DNA from: CAZUDI01 sp964618975 | GTDB lineage: Bacteria > Desulfobacterota > Desulfomonilia > UBA1062 | DNA: 64,000 bases | Assembly (NCBI GenBank): GCA_964618975.1 | Contig: CAZUDI010000001.1 | Coordinates: 1 to 64,000, forward strand | Reading direction: 5' to 3' | Shown: positions 8,458 through 15,708 of the stretch, piece after piece | How the letters are laid out: each line of letters starts with the position of its first letter | Numbering within the stretch: position 1 is the stretch's first letter | The notes under the pieces: generated by a model | What the model saw: the letters and a program-made list of their open reading frames with translations, nothing else | What the model was told of the DNA's origin: nothing | The model's database searches: none | Translations under genes and position numbers: made by a program

Positions 8458-9213
8458 ATGGATCTCTTCGAGCCCTATATCGATGCCGTGCGCGCCTTTG
8501 CCGCACGCCGCCCGGAAAGGAGGAGCACCACGCTCCCCGAGCAGGTAGTCTGGCCCCGGGGAGGCCGCCGCAACATCGTGCTCGGCTCCGACATGGCCTT
8601 CGAACTGGGCAGCCCGCAGATGGAGTCGTTCTCCGTGCTGCTCTGGAGCGAGCAGGCGGATCGGGTGCGCGACCGCTCGCTGACCCTGATCGGGCCGGAC
8701 ATTTCCCGGGGTGTGCCCGGGCAGCTGCCCTTTGCCCGGGTGCTCCTGGTGGGGGTCCAGGGCTTCGACGAACAGAACACCTATGCCCGCTACCGGGAGA
8801 TGGAGCAGTCCCGCTACGATCTCGATCTGAGAGGCTACATGCTGCGGGCCGTTTCCCAGTACCAGCGCGAGTGGTGCCGCCTCAGCCATGAAGCCCTCGC
8901 GGGCGGGTTCACCTTTGCCACCCTGGCCGCGCGCCACATGGACCTCCTGCACCGCCTGCCCTATGTAATCGCAACCGAGATGCTCATCGTGACCTCTGCA
9001 AGCGAAGACGTGCGCGAACTGCGTATGGTCCTCAAGGACACCGCGCGCATCATCGCCGCCATGAACACGATGTTTTCCGAGCTGGATCTCGACTGCGAGA
9101 GTTGTGAATATCAGGATGTGTGCACGGAGGCCAGTGAGCTCAGACGCATGCATACACGCATCGTGGAGTCCGCCGCGCGGGAGCGCCAGCGCGACGAGGG
9201 ACCCGGCTGTTAA
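8458..9213 (+). CDS. Stand-alone acetyl-CoA synthase (CODH/ACS beta) middle-domain protein
   Basis: A 251-residue protein that matches, from memory of the family, the central domain of acetyl-CoA synthase: F-E-L-G-S-P, L-T-L-I-G-P-D-I, L-P-F-A-R-V-L-L-V, Y-M-L-R-A-V-S-Q-Y-Q-R-E-W-C-R-L-S and a following I-V-T-S strand correspond in order to the ACS segment between the N-terminal domain and the A-cluster domain. Both flanking ACS domains are absent, so it cannot make acetyl-CoA by the usual route. The C-terminal part adds a cysteine motif C-E-S-C-E-Y-Q-D-V-C, which might bind a metal or cluster. It begins one base after the second activase, so it is part of the operon. A role as CoA-binding or electron-transfer partner is inferred. 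Confidence 0.72.
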   Translation: MDLFEPYIDAVRAFAARRPERRSTTLPEQVVWPRGGRRNIVLGSDMAFELGSPQMESFSVLLWSEQADRVRDRSLTLIGPDISRGVPGQLPFARVLLVGVQGFDEQNTYARYREMEQSRYDLDLRGYMLRAVSQYQREWCRLSHEALAGGFTFATLAARHMDLLHRLPYVIATEMLIVTSASEDVRELRMVLKDTARIIAAMNTMFSELDLDCESCEYQDVCTEASELRRMHTRIVESAARERQRDEGPGC

Positions 9214-9257
9214 GGAAAGTCTTTTCTTGGCGCTGTCTTTGTTATACAGACAGGGTC

Positions 9258-9524
9258 ATGGAAGAAAACACCTCTAACTGCCCCTTAAGCGCCTGGATGG
9301 ATCGTGAGAATGCCTGCCGCACCCGTCAGGGATCCGATGGCAACACCTGGATCAAGGTCTACTTCGGCTCGGGGGCCCACTTCAGAAACTGGCACGCGCA
9401 GTACGTGGAGATCTACGGTGAGGAGAACATCGAGGTGGAACCGGTGGACATGAAGGGCCGGGCCTGCTTCGGCGAGGGCGACCACACGGCCTACCGCATC
9501 TGGGCACGCCAGCTCTCTTCCTAG
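9258..9524 (+). CDS. Small hypothetical protein at the end of the dehydratase cluster
   Basis: An 88-residue soluble protein with three cysteines spread along it (near 8, 17 and 71) and several aromatic residues. I do not recognise a family. It has no strong ribosome site, and the 44-base gap contains a TTATAC box, so it may have its own promoter. It is placed with the dehydratase cluster by strand and distance only. Confidence 0.55.
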   Translation: MEENTSNCPLSAWMDRENACRTRQGSDGNTWIKVYFGSGAHFRNWHAQYVEIYGEENIEVEPVDMKGRACFGEGDHTAYRIWARQLSS

Positions 9525-9543
9525 CCGCCACGCGTCCCCGGTG

Positions 9544-10188
9544 TCATCTACCGATGCGCCTTTGGTGTGAGAGGAACCAGGCGTAAAGTTCAGAGCTTGC
9601 GTAGGCCTTGGTCCAGGCGTCGTGGCCGGCATCCGGATAGACGGTGAAACGCACCTCGCCCCCCAGAGCCCGCAGCGAGAGCACCATGGCCTGTGATTCC
9701 TTAAGGGGCACCACCTCGTCTTGAGCCCCGTGGAAACACCACACCGGCAGCCTCTCGAGGGTTCCGGGCCTGAAGGGGACCCGCAGCCCGCATATCGGGG
9801 CGATGGCAGCAAAGCGTTCCGGAAAGGCCGCTGCCAACTGCCAGGTGCCCCACCCGCCCAGGGAGAGGCCCGTCAGATAGATACGTCCCCCATCGACAGG
9901 CTTATCTGCGATAATCGCATCGAGCAGCTCCATGAGCGGGGCGTTTTCCCAGCGGTACCCCGCCGGGCACTGGGGGGCCAGAATGACGAAGGGCAGCTCC
10001 TCCCCCTGCAGCACCCGCTGGAGCGGTCCATGGCGTGTGACAAGCTCGAGGTCATCCCCACACTCGCCCGTCCCGTGCAGGAAGAGCATCAGCGGCCGGG
10101 GTCCGGGTCCGGCTACCTCGGGCAGATAGAGCACATGGCCATAGCCCTGCGGGGAGCCGGTGGGCAGGCGGCGACGGTATTCGAGCAT
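9544..10188 (-). CDS. Alpha/beta hydrolase (esterase/phospholipase type)
   Basis: A 214-residue serine hydrolase. It has the oxyanion motif L-F-L-H-G-T-G-E near residue 36, the nucleophile elbow G-L-S-L-G-G near 110, an Asp in G-A-Q-D-E-V and the catalytic His in D-A-G-H-D-A-W. It resembles the short PHB-depolymerase or carboxylesterase families. There is no signal peptide, so it is cytoplasmic. It starts 9 bases after the thioesterase-like gene, which points to joint work on ester or thioester substrates. The substrate is unknown. Confidence 0.88.
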   Translation of the reverse strand: MLEYRRRLPTGSPQGYGHVLYLPEVAGPGPRPLMLFLHGTGECGDDLELVTRHGPLQRVLQGEELPFVILAPQCPAGYRWENAPLMELLDAIIADKPVDGGRIYLTGLSLGGWGTWQLAAAFPERFAAIAPICGLRVPFRPGTLERLPVWCFHGAQDEVVPLKESQAMVLSLRALGGEVRFTVYPDAGHDAWTKAYASSELYAWFLSHQRRIGR

Positions 10189-10197
10189 GCCGCCCCC

Positions 10198-10710
10198 TCA
10201 CTCCTCGGCAGGGTGCGTCCATCGGACACTCTCCCCCCTGTCGCGGGGTGCCTCCGGCACCGGACCGAGCAGGCCCAGCACCTCCCGGGGGGAGATACTG
10301 CACCCCCGCGCCCGCAGGAGGGTCTGCATGCGGGCGCAGGCCACCAGCCGGCCCTGCCGCTCGAAGAACTGCTCCATGATGAACCAGCGTTCGTCCCAGG
10401 TGACGAGCTGGGTCTTCAGCTCGAAGGTCTCTCCCAGCCGGAGTCCCCGGTGATACTCGATCGAAAGGCCCTTCATGACCGGGAACCACCTGCGCCGCAG
10501 GGCCGGAACCAGCACGCCGATGGATCCCATGAAATGCAGGCGCCCCAGGTCCATGAAGGACAGGTAGCGCCCGTTGTTCATGTGCCCGTTGAGATCGATG
10601 TCGGTGGGCCCCACCCTGAAATGCAGGCACGCCTCGTCCAGGGGCCGCAGGCACGAGCCCTCAAGGCCCATGCGCACAATCAAGCCCAGCAGTCTGAGGT
10701 ACATGTTCAC
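10198..10710 (-). CDS. Hotdog-fold acyl-CoA thioesterase-like protein (Them6 type)
   Basis: A 170-residue protein with the hotdog motif D-L-N-G-H-M-N-N-G-R-Y-L near residue 38, typical of the Them6/4HBT thioesterase-like group, in which the Asp before the G-H-M-N is the usual catalytic residue. The start is taken as the GTG at 10710 because a GGGAG site lies 7 bases before it; the ATG at 10704 is an alternative. It is paired with the downstream alpha/beta hydrolase gene. Confidence 0.82.
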   Translation of the reverse strand: MNMYLRLLGLIVRMGLEGSCLRPLDEACLHFRVGPTDIDLNGHMNNGRYLSFMDLGRLHFMGSIGVLVPALRRRWFPVMKGLSIEYHRGLRLGETFELKTQLVTWDERWFIMEQFFERQGRLVACARMQTLLRARGCSISPREVLGLLGPVPEAPRDRGESVRWTHPAEE

Positions 10711-10817
10711 TGTATGGCTCCCATCTTCTCCAGGAAGGCAGCTTTATTCATTCGCACCCTGAATACGGCGAGGGCACGTCCCGCCATGTGGTTAGACATC
10801 CTGGCCTCCGCGGGGAC

Positions 10818-11714
10818 TCACCTGCCCCGGGGCGCCGAATCCAGGGGCTCCCGGGCCGCCAGCCACGCCGCGGGTATGCCCTCGAGCCCCGTGGAAAGGG
10901 CCACGATGCCTCCGACGATGGCGCAGGTGGTGTCCCGGTCACCCAGGCCCGCCACCGTGGTCCAGAGTGCCTCCTCATAGTTTCCCAGATGACGTGCCGC
11001 ACACCACAGACAGAAGGGTACCGTATCGACCGTGGTGACCCGACTCCCGTTGCCCAGCCGGTGCACGGCTTCTTCCACCGGGGCACTCAGGGGCAATTCG
11101 AGCGCCTGCTGGATGCCGCGGCGCGTCTCTCCTGGCGGGGTATATGTAAGCGCGGCCTCGATGATCGTGCGCCCCTCGTCCATCTGCCCCCGCAGGCGAC
11201 AGGCGCTGGCGGCGGCCACGGCCACGGCCATCGCCCCGCTGATGCCCTCGGGATGGGCATGGGTTACCGCGGCCGACAAGCCGGCCTGAGCGGCGGCCAG
11301 ACTCAGATCGTGGCAGAAGAAGGCGCCGAGTGGCGCCACCCGCATGGCGCTCCCGTTGCCCAAGGAGCCCGCCCCCTCAAAGGCGGCACCGGAGACCTCG
11401 CGCCAGTCCTGCCCGCTGGCGATCTGGGACAGGATGCGCTCGGCCATTGCGCCGTAGCCGCGCCAGGGCTCGCGCATGAACTTGCCAGCAAAGCTCTTAG
11501 CCAGTTCGTCCTGGTCGATGGTGCAGAAACGCTCCAGCACCTCCACGATGGAGCACGCCATGGCGGTATCGTCGGTATAGGGCCAGGGGGCTGGCGGCAG
11601 ACGCCGCACAGCGATGTCGTCCGCGTGCCGGAAGAACTTTTCGCCGAAGGCGTCCCCCACGGAGAGGCCCGCGAGGGCCAGCCGGGCACGTTCCTGGGGG
11701 GTGGGCGCCGCCAT
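10818..11714 (-). CDS. ADP-ribosylglycohydrolase family protein
   Basis: A 298-residue all-helical hydrolase of the DraG/ARH family. It shows G-D-A-F-G near the N-terminus, the dimetal motif Y-T-D-D-T-A-M near residue 47, G-N-G-S-A-M-R near 119, H-A-H-P, and the C-terminal G-D-R-D-T-T-C-A-I-V-G-G, which supplies the remaining Mg ligands. Members remove ADP-ribose from proteins or small molecules. No ADP-ribosyltransferase (DraT) or nitrogenase gene is seen nearby, so the target is open. Confidence 0.9.
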   Translation of the reverse strand: MAAPTPQERARLALAGLSVGDAFGEKFFRHADDIAVRRLPPAPWPYTDDTAMACSIVEVLERFCTIDQDELAKSFAGKFMREPWRGYGAMAERILSQIASGQDWREVSGAAFEGAGSLGNGSAMRVAPLGAFFCHDLSLAAAQAGLSAAVTHAHPEGISGAMAVAVAAASACRLRGQMDEGRTIIEAALTYTPPGETRRGIQQALELPLSAPVEEAVHRLGNGSRVTTVDTVPFCLWCAARHLGNYEEALWTTVAGLGDRDTTCAIVGGIVALSTGLEGIPAAWLAAREPLDSAPRGR

Positions 11715-11734
11715 GCCTGATCCTCTTCAGGGGT

Positions 11735-12256
11735 TCATAGCGACCCGTCGAGGTCGTCGGACACATCCCGCTTGCAGACCCGGCAGCGCTGTGCGCCCCG
11801 GAAAAGCGGGCTGCCGCAGTCCGGGCAGTGGTAGCGTTCGCACTCCGCCCGGGCCCACTCCACGCTGCCCTCCTCATCGCCGTAGCGGGCGACCATCTCG
11901 CGCCAGAGCGGGATGGTGCGCTGCATCACCCGCAGCCCTGTGGCCAGTCCGAAATTCTCGACCATGGAGCAGGGCCATTCCTCGCACTGGTGGCAGGAGT
12001 AGAAGCCTTTTGTTCTGACACAGTCCCGGATGGCACACTGGGAACAGTAACCGTAGAGCATCTCGGGCGGATCGGGTTGCATGCACCCCCGGCAGCGCGT
12101 CTCATCCGGGCGGGTCCCGTAGAGGTTACCCATGACCGCTTTGAACTTGTCGTTGTCATCGCGCGTGGCGATATACACCCCGCATACCCCGCAATACAGT
12201 CCGCAGGGTGCCATCAGGTCCCTGTCTCTGAGCTCTTCCTCCGACCATCCCTTCAT
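11735..12256 (-). CDS. DUF3795 cysteine-rich protein
   Basis: A 173-residue protein with 17 or so cysteines. The N-terminal A-P-C-G-L-Y-C-G-x-C is the hallmark of DUF3795, whose function is unknown but which probably binds metal. The C-terminus has a zinc-ribbon pattern, C-P-D-C and C-R-V-C. The ATG at 12256 is preceded by AGGAGG, so the longer in-frame version starting at 12370 is rejected. It is followed 20 bases later by the ADP-ribosylglycohydrolase gene and is likely co-transcribed with it. Confidence 0.85.
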   Translation of the reverse strand: MKGWSEEELRDRDLMAPCGLYCGVCGVYIATRDDNDKFKAVMGNLYGTRPDETRCRGCMQPDPPEMLYGYCSQCAIRDCVRTKGFYSCHQCEEWPCSMVENFGLATGLRVMQRTIPLWREMVARYGDEEGSVEWARAECERYHCPDCGSPLFRGAQRCRVCKRDVSDDLDGSL

Positions 12257-12531
12257 GCTCGGCCTCCTGTAATCGCTGAGGGTCGTATTCCCCGCCGCTG
12301 CCGTCTTCAACCTCAATCCAGGGCCGGCCCCTAATTTCATACCCCGGGCTTGCCCCAGCTCGCCTGTCAAAATTTAGCGTTCAGGGCATGGGCACGGGTT
12401 GTCCCGATAATCTGTCATGCCGGGAAAAATGTCAAGCCGGGCACTTCCCCAAGTCAGACGCCCGCAAAGATAAGACACAAGTCCCGATCGGCACCGTGCA
12501 GCGGATCCAGGCCTCAAGGCCGCAATGTCTC

Positions 12532-12906
12532 CTAATCGTAGCCGAGCTCGGCCAGCTTCTCCTCGCTGATTCCGAAAAAGTGCGCGATCTCATGCACGAC
12601 GGTGATCTCGATCTCTTCGGTGAGCTCCTCGGGGCTCTGACAGACCTCCTCGAGACAGGTCTGAAAGAGGATGATGGCATCGGGGTACAGGGGCGGCTCG
12701 GTCAGGGAGCGCTCCGTCAGGCTCACACCCTCGTAGACCCCCAGGAGAGGTTCCCCCGGAGGCAGGCCCATCTCCAGGAGCAGTCCGCGCGTGGGTCGGT
12801 CTTCGACCGAGATGACCACGTTTTTCAGGTGGCGTCGGATCTCCTCTGGGATGCGGGCGATGGATCGATCGACGATCTGCTCGAAGGCCCTGCGGCTCAG
12901 CCTCAT
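12532..12906 (-). CDS. Minimal zincin metallopeptidase family protein
   Basis: A 124-residue protein of the small zincin-like family (PF06262 type). The zinc-binding motif V-V-H-E-I-A-H-F-F-G-I is near residue 104, with the Glu of HExxH as presumed base. The small size is normal for this family. It is the last of a four-gene minus-strand set with an HNH nuclease, a small protein and a cysteine-cluster protein. Confidence 0.9.
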   Translation of the reverse strand: MRLSRRAFEQIVDRSIARIPEEIRRHLKNVVISVEDRPTRGLLLEMGLPPGEPLLGVYEGVSLTERSLTEPPLYPDAIILFQTCLEEVCQSPEELTEEIEITVVHEIAHFFGISEEKLAELGYD

Positions 12907-12942
12907 GGGCGCCCCCTTCTCGCCGCCATCGGGAGGACGCTC

Positions 12943-13206
12943 CTACCCCTGATCAAACCGGAAGCCTCCTGCCGTATCCGGGAAGAGCCCCCCGGCACAG
13001 GCATCGAAGCGCTCGCAGAAGAACGTCTGGCATTGGGGGGGGCGCTGTGCATAGACCGTGCACCTCCCGGAGGCGTCCAGGTACTCGCAGGCCTGAAGCG
13101 TGCAGGTCTCATCCACCTGCAGACTCACCGAGGCCCCGGTGGGGGGGTATCGCCCGCAGCACTGATAGATCTTGTCGTAGAGGGAGCATTCGTCGCAGGG
13201 GTTCAT
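12943..13206 (-). CDS. YkgJ-like cysteine-cluster protein
   Basis: An 87-residue protein with at least eleven cysteines. It has the P-C-D-E-C opening, a C-x-Y-L-D-A-S-G-R-C-T-V-Y-A-Q-R-P-P-Q-C-Q-type centre and F-x-C-E-R, the pattern of the YkgJ/UPF0153 family, which likely binds zinc or an Fe-S cluster. The start at 13206 overlaps the stop of the upstream small gene (ATGA), which decides it over the longer frame starting at 13266. A second YkgJ-family gene lies at 52415-52888. Confidence 0.82.
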   Translation of the reverse strand: MNPCDECSLYDKIYQCCGRYPPTGASVSLQVDETCTLQACEYLDASGRCTVYAQRPPQCQTFFCERFDACAGGLFPDTAGGFRFDQG

Positions 13207-13406
13207 AGGGATGCCTGGCCCGGCTGATCCGAGCCTGAATCGGCCTTGAGAATGATGAACCTGCACATGACGGCAAAGAGCTGGGCCACCAAGCCAAAAC
13301 CCGGGGTGAGGCAGGTGCTGCGGATGGCCCAGCGTCTGGGCAGAACATCCTTAAGGTACCAGTGACTGAAACCGCATCTCTTTTCCCGTTCCGGGTCGCC
13401 CATCAT
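13203..13406 (-). CDS. Small hypothetical protein in the HNH-zincin gene set
   Basis: A 67-residue protein with a charged N-terminal third and a weakly hydrophobic centre (about residues 36-52). I recognise no family. Support for it being real is a GGGGAG site 5 bases before two consecutive ATG codons and an ATGA overlap with the following cysteine-cluster gene. Confidence 0.5.
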   Translation of the reverse strand: MMGDPEREKRCGFSHWYLKDVLPRRWAIRSTCLTPGFGLVAQLFAVMCRFIILKADSGSDQPGQASL

Positions 13407-13446
13407 TTATCTCCCCGCGCAGCGGCAACCACAGCTTGGACGCGCC

Positions 13447-13833
13447 CTATTTCTTGTCCTTGAAAAGATCCGCGAGTGCGGCGAACGGCTGGTGCGTTGT
13501 CGTCGGCCTCCGCTCACGGCCCGTCGCCATTTCGTCCAGGCCCTGGGCGTCCGTATAGCGTGCGTGCTCATTGTCGTGGCAGTAGACGCACAGCAGTTCC
13601 CAGTTGCTGCCGTCCGGCGGATTGTTGTCGTGGTTGTGATCCCTGTGATGGACCGTGAGCTCACGCAGCTTCCTGCCGGAGAATTCCCGCCCGCAGCGCG
13701 CGCAGACCCATGGGAACATCCGCAGGGCCCGCTCGCGGTAGGTCTGCTCCTTCAATTCACGCTCGCGCCGCACCGTGGCCTTGAACTGCTCCAGTCCGTC
13801 GCTGTCCGGGGGTGTCTTTCCGTCCACCATCAT
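13447..13833 (-). CDS. yajD: HNH endonuclease, YajD family
   Basis: A 128-residue HNH protein. A C-A-R-C-G pair near residue 46 and a C-V-Y-C pair near 83 form the structural zinc site. Between them are the catalytic V-H-H-R-D-H-N-H-D-N-N-P and W-E-L-L-C of the HNH fold, and N-E-H follows. YajD-type proteins are widespread and poorly characterised. An AAAGGAG site lies 5 bases before the ATG at 13833 (a second ATG at 13830 is also usable). Confidence 0.88.
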   Translation of the reverse strand: MMVDGKTPPDSDGLEQFKATVRRERELKEQTYRERALRMFPWVCARCGREFSGRKLRELTVHHRDHNHDNNPPDGSNWELLCVYCHDNEHARYTDAQGLDEMATGRERRPTTTHQPFAALADLFKDKK

Positions 13834-14051
13834 GCACACTCCTTTAAGTGACGTTATACCAATCTCACCGATATGCTTTCAACCCCTATTCCGGCCGGAC
13901 CTTGCGCGTTTATCCATCCTCCATGCCCCCTGGGGCCCTCGGATAACCGGCGCAAGCGGGCGTCAACGGTCCTCTGGTTCCACGCGACACCAGACGTCGG
14001 CAATGCACCCTCAAACATCCGCGCCTGTCGATCCCTTCTCCCACCTGTCAT

Positions 14052-14405
14052 TCAACCCATCAGTCTTGCCCGGAAAAGAAAAAAGACCGCTCCCAGCAGG
14101 CACAGCCCGGCCCACAGATAGTCATAAGTGAGTCTTTCCTTGAGAAAGAAGACCGAGAACGGCACGAAAACACTCAGGGTGATCACCTCCTGCAGGATCT
14201 TGAGCTGGCCGACATTCATCACCTGGTACCCGATACGATTGGCCGGGACCTGAAGCAGGTATTCAAAAAGGGCGATCCCCCAGCTCACCAGGGCGGCGAT
14301 GACCCACACCTGTTGCGAGAGGTTCTTCAGATGACCATACCAGGCAAAGGTCATGAAGATGTTACTGCAGCACAGGAGGAGGACGGTAAAGGCGAATTGT
14401 TTCAT
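14052..14405 (-). CDS. DUF486 small multidrug-like membrane protein
   Basis: A 117-residue protein with four hydrophobic helices (about residues 5-23, 34-52, 68-86 and 93-112). It matches the DUF486 family, related to the drug/metabolite transporter superfamily. The central Q-V-M-N-V-G-Q-L-K-I-L-Q-E segment is typical of it. The function is unknown. No operon partner is visible. Confidence 0.85.
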   Translation of the reverse strand: MKQFAFTVLLLCCSNIFMTFAWYGHLKNLSQQVWVIAALVSWGIALFEYLLQVPANRIGYQVMNVGQLKILQEVITLSVFVPFSVFFLKERLTYDYLWAGLCLLGAVFFLFRARLMG

Positions 14406-14705
14406 ATAGGCATCATACTGTTACCCAGAAATCATGGCTCTCCTGCTGAGACTCCTTCTTCACCTTTTGCAGGCCACAGTCAAGGGTATTTTAATGGCCT
14501 GCGGGTCGAACTCCCCGTCGCCTGCAGCGGTATAGAGGGTCCTTGGGCTTGCCCTGGTGTTCTTGCCCATGAGGTTCTACAGGGGGGAGCTTTGAGGGGC
14601 ACAAGGCTCGGGTCCGTCACGATCCGGATGGCTTAAAGAGCGGCCCGCATCACGAGGCTCCGCGTCCATGAGCTTGCGGGGTTGCTCAGACCGGGCCTTC
14701 CGAGA
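14406..14705. other. Intergenic region with one repeat copy
   Basis: Lies between the DUF486 gene and the end of the EFR1 gene, both on the minus strand. It holds a dispersed repeat (14489-14574). I see no other gene or clear terminator. Confidence 0.5.
14489..14574 (+). repeat. Intergenic dispersed repeat, copy 3 (forward)
   Basis: Forward copy with the variant left end TTTTAATGGCCTGCGGGTCG, then AACTCCCCGTCGCCTGCAGC, GGGCTTGCCCTGG and TTGCCCATGA. Confidence 0.75.
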
Positions 14706-15521
14706 CTACGGCCACTGAACGGGTCGGATACCCACACATGCCGGCCGTGATTGCAGGATATCCTTCAAGCTGATCTCGGGGTGGTGATAGCGCGCATATC
14801 TTGCGGTCTTCCGGCCGTACTGGATCGCTTCCTTAGGGCACCACTGCAGGCAGGCAAAGCATTGCTGACAGCCGTGCATCCAGACCGGCCGCCCCTGATC
14901 GAGTACAATGTTGGAGGTCGGGCACACCTTCTGGCAGATCCCGCAGTGGTTGCAGCGCTCATCGGCCCAGAACCCCTTGTCCATCCCGGATACCTTCTCG
15001 AAGCTCAGCCGATAGATCGCGCTGAAGACGATCCTCTGCCAGAGGGGGCCCTTCTCGAGCGGCACAACCTGCCTGTCCCTGATCACGGGTACGATGGATG
15101 CAATCCTCTCCCGGGCGAGACCAAAACGACGCTCCTGCTCCTCCCGGGGCCCCGGACCACCCCAGGGGATATAGTTGGAGGGCATGGTGATGGCAAATCC
15201 CGCGCCCAGGTTCACACCACGGGTACGCATGATCTCTCCCAGCTGCACCAGCGTGTTGGAAACCTGACCGGCATTGACCGCCACCGCGAAGACGTACGCC
15301 GGATGAGGCCCCTCCAGGGTTTCGACAAAGCGCACAACCGCACCCGGCACCCCCCAGATATGGACCGGGAAGACCAGGCCGATCGTCTCAGCCGTCAGGT
15401 CCTGTGCCCCTGTACCTGCCGAGATCGAGACCGGACTCTCGGCCTCCAGGGCTGCGGCCAGTTCTCTGGCCACCCAGAACGAATTGCCAGTGCCCGTATA
15501 GTAGTAAATGCATGTGCCCAT
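14706..15521 (-). CDS. EFR1 family flavodoxin-ferredoxin fusion protein
   Basis: A 271-residue electron-transfer protein. Residues 1-150 are a flavodoxin-like domain opening with Y-Y-Y-T-G-T-G-N-S, the FMN phosphate loop. The C-terminal part holds two [4Fe-4S] motifs, C-N-H-C-G-I-C-Q-K-V-C-P and C-Q-Q-C-F-A-C-L-Q-W-C-P. The ATG at 15521 has a GAAGGAGGGG site upstream and matches the family start, so the longer frame beginning at 15548 is not used. It probably carries electrons in an anaerobic pathway; the partner is unknown. Confidence 0.92.
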   Translation of the reverse strand: MGTCIYYYTGTGNSFWVARELAAALEAESPVSISAGTGAQDLTAETIGLVFPVHIWGVPGAVVRFVETLEGPHPAYVFAVAVNAGQVSNTLVQLGEIMRTRGVNLGAGFAITMPSNYIPWGGPGPREEQERRFGLARERIASIVPVIRDRQVVPLEKGPLWQRIVFSAIYRLSFEKVSGMDKGFWADERCNHCGICQKVCPTSNIVLDQGRPVWMHGCQQCFACLQWCPKEAIQYGRKTARYARYHHPEISLKDILQSRPACVGIRPVQWP

Positions 15522-15708
15522 GATCCCCTCCTTCATGCGATCCCCCACAAGGAGGACACTTCACCTCTCGTGAAGACCACGATCATAGCCCGTATCTCCT
15601 GAATAATACGACCGCGTTATCCCCCGCCACTCTCATGGTGAGCGATATGGAGAAGAAGGCGCTTGTTACCCCTTTATACACCAGACTCATCCCTCACGCC
15701 TACCTCGT

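Noticed and set aside
9228..9242. TGGCGC-TGTCT-TTGT, a sigma54-like sequence before the small gene at 9258
   Set aside because: It would start the transcript only about 5 bases before the ATG and the -12 part lacks the GC, so it is probably chance.
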